Shown here piece after piece: positions 1 to 9,032 of a DNA stretch of 64,000 bases. The notes under the pieces were generated by a model. The model searched no databases and was not told the DNA's origin. It saw nothing but the letters and a program-made list of their open reading frames with translations. The stretch comes from Candidatus Rifleibacteriota bacterium (GTDB lineage Bacteria; Muiribacteriota; Ozemobacteria; Ozemobacterales; Ozemobacteraceae): positions 97,937 to 161,936 of the forward strand of contig JAHISQ010000031.1 of NCBI GenBank assembly GCA_018818125.1. Reading direction: 5' to 3'. The first letter of the stretch is position 1. The number at the start of each line of letters is the position of its first letter. The translations under genes were made by a program, and so were the position numbers.

Positions 1-1609
1 CAGACCGGCCAGAAACAAAACTTACAAAGGAGCTGAACGAGGTTCCGGCCAGATCAAAACGACGAATTCGATCATGAAAATCCTGGTTCAGAAACGAGCT
101 TTGCGTGAATTTTTTATCACTGAGTCCGCGAGTTGGCGGCGGAAAACTCTTGTCGATGACATCGATAGCAAAACCGCGATCGATGAGATCGTTGCGAGTC
201 AACGAAACCAGATAGCAGTTTTTCTGCCTGATAGTCTCAGGCGCAAGGTCTGACACTACCCAGGATTTGCCCTCCGGCGTAATAAGAATAACAACATCGC
301 AACCAAAACGCTTGAGATCATCATGAATCCTCTGTGCAGTTTGCTGAGTCAGAGTTTCATTTGAGAGTCTGCTGGCCATTTCTGTTTTTAAAAACAGTTC
401 AAAATTACTGGTCTTCAGGGCAATCGACTCTTCAACTTCCGACAACCTTTTTTCCAGCTGGTTAAACTCATCATTTTGCAGTGCCAAACTAATTCTGGCT
501 GTATTAATGGCACTCGTCACACCACCGGTAATGAGAGGCAAAGCAATAATTGCAATGGTTGTCAGATTAAATCTGGTTTTTAACGACCAATTAAAAGTGC
601 TCTCTGAAATACCAAAAAATGGAAGAAAAAGGCAAACAAGACCGGGCAACCACATGAAAATGCTGGCAAAAAACAACAGCCATTCGCGAACACTGTCTTC
701 TCGATTCTGCCTGAAGCCAACGGTCAAAAGGATATCGGGATTAGCAAAATGCTTGGCTGAATAGTAAAAAACACCGTTTTGCCAGCGATATAACACTCCA
801 TTAGCATACTCTGTGGCAAAACCATGCAAAAGATTGTCGCTTAATGTCGAATTCTTGACTACCAGACTACTGCTCAAAATGTAAGCACCAGCTATTTCGG
901 TGCAATTGTGCAACACTCTCAGAGCGCGTTCTTCCAGCCATAGCGGCCGCGCCTGGCTAGTTGGAATCAGCGCCAAAACATAGCCAGCAGTCCTCTTTTT
1001 GAGAGATAAACTCAATTTTAACAGCGCAATATAGTTGCTCTCACTCTTGTACATGATCTGCTGACAGTTATGCCGTAAAGATTTAAAATAATCAGCAGAT
1101 AAAAAGTCGCTTATATTAGACTTTACAAAGCCATCTGCAATTTTCTTTTCGAGAACACTAAGACTGTCGGTGTTTACAATGCTTTTAACAAATGCCTGCC
1201 AGGCACGCTTTTGTTCCGGTTCTGGATGTCCACAGGGCGTTATAATGTTAAGATCCTCAGAAAACCACAAAAGATTCGAACGAGCCGGAAAATGCCTTAG
1301 AAAAATCTCAGAGGCCGAAGCTGTGGTTTCCGGGGTCAGTCCGTCGAAGCGAATTAAGCGCTCTGCCTTATCTGAGAATCGTTCAAGAGCCTGCTGTATA
1401 ACCACTGGCTCGACCATCTCACTCTGGAACTCTGCCATGACAACCTTTGCATCGTTAAGGTTTCGCTCAACAATACTTTTACGCAATTCCAGCTGATATT
1501 CCTCCAGGATGAGGCTCAAAAATGCTGCAGCTAACAACAAAATTGCTGCAACAATAAATAACAGCCTGTAAGCTGCCATAGCGCCATGTTTTTCAGATCC
1601 GTCAGGCAT
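1..1609 (-). CDS. Large membrane sensor protein, 5' part only (probable relative of the SpoIIE sensor-phosphatases at 47-53 kb)
   Basis: An open reading frame on the minus strand starts at ATG 1609-1607 and runs without a stop to the window edge, giving 536 codons of the N-terminal part. I translated it directly. One membrane helix lies near residues 14-35. A loop of roughly 240 residues follows, probably outside the cytoplasm. Two further hydrophobic segments come next; the last begins after a Thr-Arg-Phe-Asn and ends in Leu-Pro-Leu-Ile, and it leads into a second soluble region. The two complete proteins at 47283 and 50200 have the same order: helix, long loop, helix pair with a basic residue before the third helix, second loop. 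The output domain lies outside the window. It could be SpoIIE-type, GGDEF or a kinase, so only 'membrane sensor' is safe. It is divergent from the gene at 1715. Confidence 0.7.
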   Translation of the reverse strand, partial: MPDGSEKHGAMAAYRLLFIVAAILLLAAAFLSLILEEYQLELRKSIVERNLNDAKVVMAEFQSEMVEPVVIQQALERFSDKAERLIRFDGLTPETTASASEIFLRHFPARSNLLWFSEDLNIITPCGHPEPEQKRAWQAFVKSIVNTDSLSVLEKKIADGFVKSNISDFLSADYFKSLRHNCQQIMYKSESNYIALLKLSLSLKKRTAGYVLALIPTSQARPLWLEERALRVLHNCTEIAGAYILSSSLVVKNSTLSDNLLHGFATEYANGVLYRWQNGVFYYSAKHFANPDILLTVGFRQNREDSVREWLLFFASIFMWLPGLVCLFLPFFGISESTFNWSLKTRFNLTTIAIIALPLITGGVTSAINTARISLALQNDEFNQLEKRLSEVEESIALKTSNFELFLKTEMASRLSNETLTQQTAQRIHDDLKRFGCDVVILITPEGKSWVVSDLAPETIRQKNCYLVSLTRNDLIDRGFAIDVIDKSFPPPTRGLSDKKFTQSSFLNQDFHDRIRRFDLAGTSFSSFVSFVSGRS

Positions 1610-1714
1610 GATTAATGTACAAAATACTAATTCTGGTAAACTTTGCGAGAAAAATCCAGTATAATTGACGTTTAGATTATACTCTACCTTCTCAGATGAA
1701 TCAGGAGAAATTAT

Positions 1715-4192
1715 ATGACTATCAAATTCATTCGCAGGAACCTCTTTCATCGTGTCATTGGTCTGCTATTGATATTCACAATTCTCGGAGCCAGTCCGGG
1801 AATTTTCGACGCCATCAGTCTGAATGCCGCATACGCCGACACGACAGCCGCAAACACCGCGCCGTTCACCGAAAAAGAGATTGAACTCAGCGCTGGTAAT
1901 CCGATGGCCGTGGCAACGCCCAACGACGGCGCACAAAAAACCGTAATCGAGCAGAAGATCGAAGTCGACGACAGCAAGCTCGCAGAAGAACAAAAAAAGC
2001 AGATGAGCAAGGCCGAAGAAATCGCCTGGGCGATCGGCAAAGCTCTGTTGCCAACTCTTGCTGTCATGGCCTTCTCAGCTGCCGTATTCTGCCCTCTGGC
2101 CTGGGTAGTTGTCGGTGCCGTTGTTATTGGTGCAGCCTCTTCTGCGGCAATGACATTCGCTTACGAAACACGCAAAAACTCGTTCAGGTCTGAAGCTGAA
2201 AAAAAACCAATGGATAAGATCTGGCGTGAAGTTTCGATTCAGGCTGCGATCAGTGGTGCCATGGCACCGTTTAATATGTTGACAGCCGGACTGGTACAAT
2301 CAGTTGGGCCGATAACCATGAAAACGATAATTCAGACCGCGGCAAAAGCCGGCGCCGTCAGTTTTCTTGGCAGCACGGTATCAAACGTGACTAAAGGCGC
2401 TGTTACCAATCTCTGGTATAACAATTATTACAATTACGACGAGCGCGAAAAGCAGCTCAAAGCTATCATTGCCGGGCTGGAGTTAAAAAAACCAAGAACC
2501 GAAGCCGAAGAACTTCAGCTTGCCCAATCTCTCAAAGAACTCGACACCCTAGTCAAAGAAAAATACACCTGGGAAAACTTCAGAAAAGACGAGAGAAAAT
2601 CTCTGATCTCAGCTGGAATATCTGGCGTTCTTGGCGGCATCGCCGGCAAATATGCCGCTGAAACTGACTGGGCGAAAACGGCATCAAGCAAACTTTTTGG
2701 CACTGTTTCTAAAGCCAACCTGGTATCAAACGCGGTTATCAGCAACCCATTCGCCTTTGCAACCGGTGCTGCCAATGCAGCAGTCGATAAAAAAGAGATT
2801 CTCAATCAAATCGAATACAACCGAATGCTTCAGGTCAAATACGAGAAAAACTCACCAGCCTGGAACTACTACGTAGAAAAAATTGCCAATCTTGAGGAAG
2901 CGTATAAAAGCATAAGTCTTTCAGAAGCAGGCAAACAGGCACTCATAGGCAATGCCGCCATGCAGGTGGCAATAGTCGGAACCTCGGTGGCAAAGACCCG
3001 AATATGGGATCTTCCTTCTGAAAAACGCGCCAAAATTCAACAGGCTTATGAAGAGCAAAACGAAGAATGGAAAAAAGTCGCAAACGTTCGACAGGAACTT
3101 GAACTGATGAAATATCGACGCCCGGTTGCGTCTGATTACCAGACAAAATCCGAGTATTCACAGGCATTACGCGAATATGTATCTGAACTCAATTCATTAC
3201 GTAATGACTTTAACAAAGCAAAAATCGAAGCAACCAATGCGCAAAACACCGCCGAAAACAAGGCGCAAATACAGGAAATTACAAACAAAGTCACAGCAAC
3301 CATCGAGCACACACGTCAGGCAGAACTTGCAAGAGCACTTGGGCGCGAATCCTATGTTGAGTTTAAAATGAAAGAACTCCAGAGTGATCCGGAAAACGCC
3401 AGTCTGAGTTCTACAGAGTTACGTGAAAAAGCAACCAAAGCAGTTGCTGCTGGTTACGAAGAGACTGCCAAAAATAGCGCAGTCAAGCTGGCTCAAATGG
3501 AAGAAAAAGTTGAAAGCCAGAGACTAAGCCTTTCAGGCAAAGTCGAAAAAGGCGAGGATGGCAAACCCTATGTAGTTGTTACTGATGACACCGGCAAAGT
3601 AGTAATGCGCAAAGAATATCAGAGCGGCGATGGCGCCAGCTGGCTGGACAAAATCAAAGGCGGAACACCTGCAGAAATGCGCGACGCAGAAGTTAATCGC
3701 GTGGTGCAGCAGGCATATAGTTCGGCGGCCATGATAAAGCCGACAAATTTTAGAAATGAATATGTCAACATGCGTGTGAACCAGATGCGCTCAGAAGGCA
3801 TGACTGAACAACAGATAGACACTCAGCTCAGCAGTATTGTTAACGAAGCCAACGGCAAAATGGTTGAAACCTACGGGGGGTGGCAAAACGTTGCCAAATC
3901 CGAAATTCTGGCCAGCGGACTTGAACGTGCCCGCTACAACGATGGCGCGGCTCCGAACCTCGGCAAAATTCTTGATTTCCTCAAAAATGGCCTCACTAGC
4001 AAGACCATTTCAACCGTTCAAGCTGAAATATCTGGCGGTATAACCGGGGTAGTCCCCAAATCCGTCATCAAAGCAGATCCACTCGCGCCAATTTTCGGCT
4101 CCTCAGAGGCGCGCGACGACCAAGCACTCAACCGCATTACTGACAAAGCAATGCGCGACTATTATCTGCGTTACAACGAAAATTATCGCTGA
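1715..4192 (+). CDS. Large exported or membrane-associated protein of unknown function (825 aa)
   Basis: I do not recognise this family. Start ATG 1715 follows a purine-rich Shine-Dalgarno (tcaggagaaa, 1701-1710). The N-terminus has basic residues, a hydrophobic core at about 14-30 and an Ala-Tyr-Ala-Asp site near residue 41, which reads as a cleavable signal peptide. Residues about 110-150 form one or two strongly hydrophobic Ala/Gly/Val-rich helices. Further Gly/Ala-rich weakly hydrophobic stretches lie near 180-230 and 300-360. Residues about 440-610 are rich in Glu, Lys, Gln and Ala with heptad-like spacing, suggesting coiled coil. This looks like a large surface or pore-like protein. There is no catalytic motif. 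The genes on either side give no functional hint. Confidence 0.75.
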   Translation: MTIKFIRRNLFHRVIGLLLIFTILGASPGIFDAISLNAAYADTTAANTAPFTEKEIELSAGNPMAVATPNDGAQKTVIEQKIEVDDSKLAEEQKKQMSKAEEIAWAIGKALLPTLAVMAFSAAVFCPLAWVVVGAVVIGAASSAAMTFAYETRKNSFRSEAEKKPMDKIWREVSIQAAISGAMAPFNMLTAGLVQSVGPITMKTIIQTAAKAGAVSFLGSTVSNVTKGAVTNLWYNNYYNYDEREKQLKAIIAGLELKKPRTEAEELQLAQSLKELDTLVKEKYTWENFRKDERKSLISAGISGVLGGIAGKYAAETDWAKTASSKLFGTVSKANLVSNAVISNPFAFATGAANAAVDKKEILNQIEYNRMLQVKYEKNSPAWNYYVEKIANLEEAYKSISLSEAGKQALIGNAAMQVAIVGTSVAKTRIWDLPSEKRAKIQQAYEEQNEEWKKVANVRQELELMKYRRPVASDYQTKSEYSQALREYVSELNSLRNDFNKAKIEATNAQNTAENKAQIQEITNKVTATIEHTRQAELARALGRESYVEFKMKELQSDPENASLSSTELREKATKAVAAGYEETAKNSAVKLAQMEEKVESQRLSLSGKVEKGEDGKPYVVVTDDTGKVVMRKEYQSGDGASWLDKIKGGTPAEMRDAEVNRVVQQAYSSAAMIKPTNFRNEYVNMRVNQMRSEGMTEQQIDTQLSSIVNEANGKMVETYGGWQNVAKSEILASGLERARYNDGAAPNLGKILDFLKNGLTSKTISTVQAEISGGITGVVPKSVIKADPLAPIFGSSEARDDQALNRITDKAMRDYYLRYNENYR

Positions 4193-4263
4193 TCCTGAAA
4201 AGTCAGCGCAAATTTATTGAGTCTGCTACGCTTGCCAAAACAGCTGGTCTGTGAAAAAATAGC

Positions 4264-5307
4264 TTGGTGATAAAAGCTATTTCAATTAACTCGATAATCT
4301 GGCGCCTTGCACTGTGGCTTGGCGTTGCATTCGTTCTTTTTATTACCGCTGCGGCAATGCTGACTGATTTCCAGAAAGTTCTCGCGCTGGTTTCAACAAT
4401 CTCACTGCGCTATCTGGCACTTATCATCACAGCAGTTCTCTTTAATTACACTCTGCGCTTTATAAAATGGAACTATTTTCTCGGCATAGTCGGCGTAAAA
4501 GTGCCACTAAAGCTGAATCTGTGGATCTTCTTTTCAGCATTCACCATGGTACTTAGCCCAGCCAAACTCGGCGAACTGGTCAAGTCTTTTCTGCTCAAAT
4601 CCCGATTGGGCTTTGCGGTTGCCAGAACAGCACCGGTTATTGTTGCCGAGAGACTGACCGATCTGCTTGGCCTGCTGATTCTTTGTGCAATCGGGTTTTC
4701 ACAGTTCGCCTTTGGTGGACGCACTCTACTGCTGGTAGCTATTCTCATGATAGTCGGCATCACGGCAATAACAAGACCGGAGTTCTGGGGCATGCTTGAT
4801 CGACTGCTCAGCGGAAAAACCAGAATGAGCAGACTGCGCGAATCAATAAGAGCCATGCAGCAGAGCACTCGTGATCTGCTGTCTTTAAAATCATTGCTCA
4901 TTTCAGTTCCGCTTAGTGCTCTGTCATGGGGTGGCGAAGGCGTTGCCCTTTACCTGATCTTCACATCCATGGGTCTGGAGCTACAATCTCTGCTGCCAAT
5001 TTCGCTCTTTGCTCACGCATTTTCTTCTATTGCCGGAGCGATATCATTCCTGCCAGGAGGCCTGCTGGTTACAGAAGGCACCATGGGCGCATTCTTTGTC
5101 TTTGTCGGGATTCCTAATGCAACTGCAGTTTCAGCAACTTTTCTAATCAGAGCAGCAACCCTGTGGTTCGCGGTGGCAATCGGCACTGTCGTTTTTACGC
5201 TTGGCTATAAACAGTCGGATATGCAGACCTTACAGAGCAATAGCGAAAATCAACCCGAAGATAACAACGTTGAAAAAAATACAGAAAAGGTCAGCGAACC
5301 CGCCTGA
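4264..5307 (+). CDS. Flippase-like integral membrane protein, LPG-synthase TM / UPF0104 (YbhN) family
   Basis: The 347-residue protein has about eight hydrophobic helices. In the middle it carries the family's conserved segments: Pro-Ala-Lys-Leu-Gly-Glu around residues 99-104, then Ala-Glu-Arg-Leu-Thr-Asp-Leu, and near the C-terminus a Leu-Pro-Gly-Gly-Leu followed by Thr-Glu-Gly-Thr-Met-Gly. Members of PF03706 are membrane proteins related to the flippase part of MprF and to YbhN, and several act on lipids or polyprenyl-linked sugars. The last 30 residues are hydrophilic. The start is uncertain: TTG 4264 and GTG 4267 are adjacent and neither has a clear Shine-Dalgarno. larB begins 10 bp after the stop, so the gene probably leads the larB-larC transcript. 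A link to nickel-cofactor synthesis is not known. Confidence 0.8.
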   Translation: MVIKAISINSIIWRLALWLGVAFVLFITAAAMLTDFQKVLALVSTISLRYLALIITAVLFNYTLRFIKWNYFLGIVGVKVPLKLNLWIFFSAFTMVLSPAKLGELVKSFLLKSRLGFAVARTAPVIVAERLTDLLGLLILCAIGFSQFAFGGRTLLLVAILMIVGITAITRPEFWGMLDRLLSGKTRMSRLRESIRAMQQSTRDLLSLKSLLISVPLSALSWGGEGVALYLIFTSMGLELQSLLPISLFAHAFSSIAGAISFLPGGLLVTEGTMGAFFVFVGIPNATAVSATFLIRAATLWFAVAIGTVVFTLGYKQSDMQTLQSNSENQPEDNNVEKNTEKVSEPA

Positions 5308-5317
5308 AACAAATATC

Positions 5318-6115
5318 ATGAAAAAAGTAGACTTAAGAATAGTCAGAATACTTGAAAATTACAAAAACGGAAAAATCAGTGCCAGCGAGGCTACCAGGCT
5401 GTTATCAACACCGGCAACTCCAGGTGCTGAGCCAGTGCTTCATGAAACGGTCGATAACGACATCGAACTGCCAGATGCGGTGCTTGACGTTGATAGAGAA
5501 CGACGAATCGGCTTTCCAGAGGCTATCTATGCCGCCGGTAAAAAACCGCAACAGGTTAGCGAAATTTTTGCAAGACTGTTCGAAGCAAATGGCAAGGCAC
5601 TGGCAACCAGATGCAGCGACGAAGCCATGGATATGCTCGCCATTAAATGCCCTCAGGCAAATATAGACCGCACATGCGGCCTCGCTTGGGCTGTCAGCGA
5701 AATCCAACTGCACCCGAGCGCCAGCATAGCCATTATCGCCGCCGGCACATCTGATCTGCCGATTGCCGAAGAAGCAGCCCTTACGCTTGAATTCTGCGGT
5801 TACAGCCCTGAGCGGATTTATGACGTTGGCGTTGCCGGAATTCATCGACTGCTCAAGCGGGTGCCACGTTTCAAGAACGCCGATGCCGTAATAGTGGTTG
5901 CCGGCATGGAAGGCGCATTGCCAAGCGTAGTCGGCGGACTGGTCGGCTGCCCGGTCATTGCCGTGCCCACTTCGGTCGGCTATGGCGCAAGTTTCAATGG
6001 TCTCGCAGCGCTTCTTGGCATGCTGAATTCATGCTCTGCCGGCGTGACTGTAGTAAACATAGACAACGGATTCGGAGCTGCCGCAGCAGCTGTCAGAATA
6101 ATAAAAGGACTCTGA
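5318..6115 (+). CDS. larB: LarB, pyridinium-3,5-biscarboxylic acid mononucleotide synthase
   Basis: This cytoplasmic enzyme makes the first step of the nickel-pincer nucleotide cofactor, carboxylating and hydrolysing nicotinic acid adenine dinucleotide. The C-terminal two thirds resemble PurE-type AIR carboxylase, with Ala-Gly-Thr-Ser-Asp near 143, a Gly-Val-Ala-Gly-Ile-His stretch near 172 and Ala-Gly-Met-Glu-Gly-Ala-Leu-Pro-Ser-Val-Val-Gly-Gly-Leu near 200. The N-terminal part has the family's Arg-Gly/Phe-Pro-Glu-Ala-Ile-Tyr segment near residue 68. The frame is open upstream to 5201, but the ATG at 5318 just after the preceding gene gives a normal-length protein of 265 residues. larC follows two bases after the stop, so the two are co-transcribed. 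No larA or larE lies in the window. Confidence 0.93.
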   Translation: MKKVDLRIVRILENYKNGKISASEATRLLSTPATPGAEPVLHETVDNDIELPDAVLDVDRERRIGFPEAIYAAGKKPQQVSEIFARLFEANGKALATRCSDEAMDMLAIKCPQANIDRTCGLAWAVSEIQLHPSASIAIIAAGTSDLPIAEEAALTLEFCGYSPERIYDVGVAGIHRLLKRVPRFKNADAVIVVAGMEGALPSVVGGLVGCPVIAVPTSVGYGASFNGLAALLGMLNSCSAGVTVVNIDNGFGAAAAAVRIIKGL

Positions 6116-6117
6116 AC

Positions 6118-7518
6118 ATGACTAACACTCTGTATTGGGACTGCTTCAGCGGCATCGCCGGCAACATGGCGGTAGCTTCGCTTCTCGATCTTGGCGCCAG
6201 CCAGGAAAAACTTCAACACGGTCTGGCCTCAATGCCTTTTTCTGAAGGAAAAATCGAGTTGATAATCGAAGAAAAAATGGTCGACGGAATCAGAGGTGTT
6301 TACTTTAACACCGCTGACGATCACGAAACACATACCGATCATGCTCACCATGATCACGAGGATGTTCTTGGACACCATGAACATCCAAACACTGGTTTTA
6401 TAACACACGAACCCCTGCACGAGCATGACCACCAGCACGAACATGGCGAATCACACTCTCATGATCACGGTCATATCGAGCATAGTCTCGAATATCACCT
6501 CGACCCGGAGGCCGCGCACGGCCATGACCATGAGCACCATCATCATGCTCCACACCGTGGACTCAAAGATATTACAGCTCTGATCGGCAAGGCTGACATA
6601 AGCGCCCAGGCCAGATATCTGGCTATCGAATGCTTTAAGGTGCTGGCAGAAGCCGAAGCTGAGATCCACGGCAAAAGCGTCGACGAAGTTCATTTTCACG
6701 AAGTTGGTGCCCGCGACAGCATTGCTGATATTGTAGGTGCGGCAATCTGCCTCGACGACCTCAATGTAAGCAAGGTCTATGTTTCGCCAGTTCATCTCGG
6801 CTCAGGTGTTGTTAAATGCGAGCATGGCATTATGCCAGTGCCGGCACCGGCCACAGCACTTCTTCTCAAAGGCTTGCCAGTAATATTTGACAACGACATT
6901 AACTTTGAACTGACCACACCAACTGGCGCAGCACTGCTTAAAGGGTTTAAAGCTACACCTCTGCCAACAAACCAGATCGTCTACACAAAAGTCGGACATG
7001 GTCACGGCAGTCGTAAAATAGGTCAGGCCAACTTTTTGCGGGCATTTCTTGGTGTAACAGAGCAGGTAAAAAAAAACTCTGATTGCGTAACCGTTTTAAC
7101 CAGCAACATCGACAATGTAAGCGGTGAACAGCTCGGTAATGCTATTGAAGAACTTATGCGCGGCGGTGCCCTTGACGCTTGCCTAATTCCATTGCTCATG
7201 AAGAAGGGACGGCCAGGCAATCAGCTCCAGGTAATTACTGAGCCACAAAATGCCGGACAGATCGAAGCCCTGATTTTCAGTCTCCTACCGACTCTTGGCG
7301 TGCGTCATACTTTAGTCGAGCGTTCGCTTCTACCACGCGAGACCACAAAGCTCGAGAGCTCATTAGGAACTGTTCTGGCAAAAAAAATATGTTACCCGGA
7401 CGGATCAACCAGAACAAGCATAGAATACGACGAACTCATCCGACTTGCACGCCAGCACCAGAGTTCTCCAGAAGCAATAAAACAAAAACTCTCTCTTGAA
7501 TTTACTGACATCACATAA
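6118..7518 (+). CDS. larC: LarC, nickel insertase for the nickel-pincer nucleotide cofactor
   Basis: LarC inserts nickel into the dithiocarboxylated pyridinium mononucleotide made by LarB and LarE, using CTP. The 466-residue protein opens with the family's Asp-Cys-Phe-Ser-Gly-Ile-Ala-Gly-Asn-Met. Residues about 65-150 are an acidic region very rich in His and Asp, the nickel-binding loop seen in this family but long here. It also has His-Phe-His-Glu-Val-Gly near 195 and Thr-Pro-Thr-Gly-Ala-Ala near 263. In Lactobacillus plantarum the protein is made by a ribosomal frameshift between larC1 and larC2; here it is one uninterrupted frame. ATG 6118 is chosen over the longer open frame from 6031 because it follows the larB stop directly and starts at the conserved N-terminus. 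Confidence 0.95.
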   Translation: MTNTLYWDCFSGIAGNMAVASLLDLGASQEKLQHGLASMPFSEGKIELIIEEKMVDGIRGVYFNTADDHETHTDHAHHDHEDVLGHHEHPNTGFITHEPLHEHDHQHEHGESHSHDHGHIEHSLEYHLDPEAAHGHDHEHHHHAPHRGLKDITALIGKADISAQARYLAIECFKVLAEAEAEIHGKSVDEVHFHEVGARDSIADIVGAAICLDDLNVSKVYVSPVHLGSGVVKCEHGIMPVPAPATALLLKGLPVIFDNDINFELTTPTGAALLKGFKATPLPTNQIVYTKVGHGHGSRKIGQANFLRAFLGVTEQVKKNSDCVTVLTSNIDNVSGEQLGNAIEELMRGGALDACLIPLLMKKGRPGNQLQVITEPQNAGQIEALIFSLLPTLGVRHTLVERSLLPRETTKLESSLGTVLAKKICYPDGSTRTSIEYDELIRLARQHQSSPEAIKQKLSLEFTDIT

Positions 7519-7611
7519 CTTTCTACTTCCCCCATTCATTCAACCCCATTAGAAGCTTTACATTGAGAAGAGAAATACTCTATATTCAGTCATACAAATT
7601 GTAGGCAGACA

Positions 7612-7640
7612 TTGTTGTTTAATGCACACTGTGCTATCAT
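7612..7640 (+). promoter_or_regulatory. Probable sigma70 promoter of the murD-ftsZ cluster
   Basis: TTGTTG at 7612-7617 and TATCAT at 7635-7640 are 17 bp apart, and TGC directly precedes the -10 (extended -10 form). It is the best promoter in the 140-bp gap after larC. Transcription would start near 7647, which favours the second ATG of murD (7671). Confidence 0.55.
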
Positions 7641-7670
7641 TCAGCTTGAAAATTAATCATGAGGCTTGAT

Positions 7671-9032
7671 ATGGAAGTTGCAGGCAAAGCGATAAGTATA
7701 ATTGGCGCTGCAAAAAGCGGACTCTCAGCCGCTCGAAGTCTGGTCAAAAACGGCGCAAAAATCTTCGTCTCGGACATACAACCGGAAGACAAGCTCAAAG
7801 CCAGTCTTGAACGCGAGGGACTGCTTGGGCAGGTTGAATATGAAGCTGGCGGACACAGCGAAAAAATTTTGCACGCCGATTTTATTGTCCTGAGTCCCGG
7901 CGTGCGTACTGATATTCCAGTTTTGGTTGAAGCAGCCGATCGCAATATCCCGGTTTACTCTGAAATCGAGATCGCCTATCGACTGTCGCATGGCCGGCGG
8001 CTGGTCATAACCGGCAGCAATGGTAAAACGACAACCACAACCCTGTTGGCACAATTCTGCCGGCAACAATTTAACGAGGTATTTCTTGGTGGCAACATTG
8101 GTATTCCAATGATGGAGTTTGCCACACAGACCACCGCCAACTCGTTGCAAGTGCTTGAAGTGAGCAGCTTTCAACTCGAAACCATTTCGGCATTCAAACC
8201 AGACATAGCGGTGATCACCAATTTTTTCGAGAACCATCTCGACCGATATCCAAGCTATAACGCTTACATTGAAGCCAAAAAGCGCATCGCACTGAACATG
8301 CAGAGCACTGACACAATAGTCCTCAACGCCGACCAGCAAATGATGCACGACATGGTCGACGAACTGAACTGCCGCCCCGCATGGTTCGGCTGGAACGTCG
8401 ATGGCCTGAAGCCGTCAATGACCGTTATCGACGACGAATTTGTTTATACCGAAGCCGACGGCACCAGACACAAACTTTTCTCTGCTTCGAGCGTGCGCAT
8501 AATTGGCCGACACAACCTCGAAAACGTCATGTGCGCAGCTCTTGTCGCCATATTGGCCGGCGTATCAAAGGAGCTGCTTGAGGCGGTCGTAAAAGAATTT
8601 CCGGGCGTCGAACACCGCCTGGAGTGGGCCGGTGAGGTTGGCGGAGTAACTTTCATCAACGATTCAAAGGGCACCAATTGTGCAGCATCTATTACGGCAT
8701 TACAGGCTTGTAATCCGCCACTTATTCTTATCGCAGGTGGCCGTGACAAAGGAACTGACCTTTCTGACTGGATAACCGCAGTACGCACCAGAAGCCGAGG
8801 CATCGTGCTCTTTGGCGAAGCGCGCTCACGATTCAGATCGGCACTAGAAGGGCTGATTCCGATAAAAATGGCAAACACTCTCGACCAGGCACTCGAAATC
8901 GCTTACACATGGGCAGAACCAGGAAACACAGTTCTGCTTTCGCCAGCCTGCAGCAGTTACGATCAGTTTCCCAACTTTGAAGTGCGCGGCGAAAAATTCA
9001 AGCAACTGGTTAAATCACTAGAGCCGAAATGA
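7671..9032 (+). CDS. murD: MurD, UDP-N-acetylmuramoyl-L-alanine--D-glutamate ligase
   Basis: MurD adds D-glutamate to UDP-MurNAc-L-Ala in the cytoplasm, an ATP-dependent step of peptidoglycan precursor synthesis. The 453-residue protein shows the N-terminal Rossmann-like Gly-Ala-Ala-Lys-Ser-Gly-Leu-Ser, the ATP loop Gly-Ser-Asn-Gly-Lys-Thr-Thr-Thr-Thr near residue 113, Glu-Val-Ser-Ser-Phe-Gln-Leu-Glu, the Asn-His-Leu-Asp-Arg motif, and the C-terminal domain with Ile-Asn-Asp-Ser-Lys-Gly-Thr-Asn and Gly-Gly-Arg-Asp-Lys-Gly. ATG 7671 is preferred to ATG 7659 because GAGG at 7661-7664 lies six bases before it. It is the first gene of the division cluster and overlaps ftsW by four bases (ATGA). 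Confidence 0.97.
   Translation: MEVAGKAISIIGAAKSGLSAARSLVKNGAKIFVSDIQPEDKLKASLEREGLLGQVEYEAGGHSEKILHADFIVLSPGVRTDIPVLVEAADRNIPVYSEIEIAYRLSHGRRLVITGSNGKTTTTTLLAQFCRQQFNEVFLGGNIGIPMMEFATQTTANSLQVLEVSSFQLETISAFKPDIAVITNFFENHLDRYPSYNAYIEAKKRIALNMQSTDTIVLNADQQMMHDMVDELNCRPAWFGWNVDGLKPSMTVIDDEFVYTEADGTRHKLFSASSVRIIGRHNLENVMCAALVAILAGVSKELLEAVVKEFPGVEHRLEWAGEVGGVTFINDSKGTNCAASITALQACNPPLILIAGGRDKGTDLSDWITAVRTRSRGIVLFGEARSRFRSALEGLIPIKMANTLDQALEIAYTWAEPGNTVLLSPACSSYDQFPNFEVRGEKFKQLVKSLEPK

Noticed and set aside
5201..5317. Upstream extension of larB
   Set aside because: It runs through the end of the previous gene and adds residues not seen in LarB; ATG 5318 fits the family length.
6319..6570. Repetitive His/Asp codons looking like a DNA repeat
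   Set aside because: The repeats are codon-level (cat, gac, cac) within larC and encode its metal loop; there are no spacers or unit length as in CRISPR.
7725..8348. 207-codon minus-strand frame
   Set aside because: It is antisense to the conserved ATP-binding part of murD and has no coding pattern or ribosome site.
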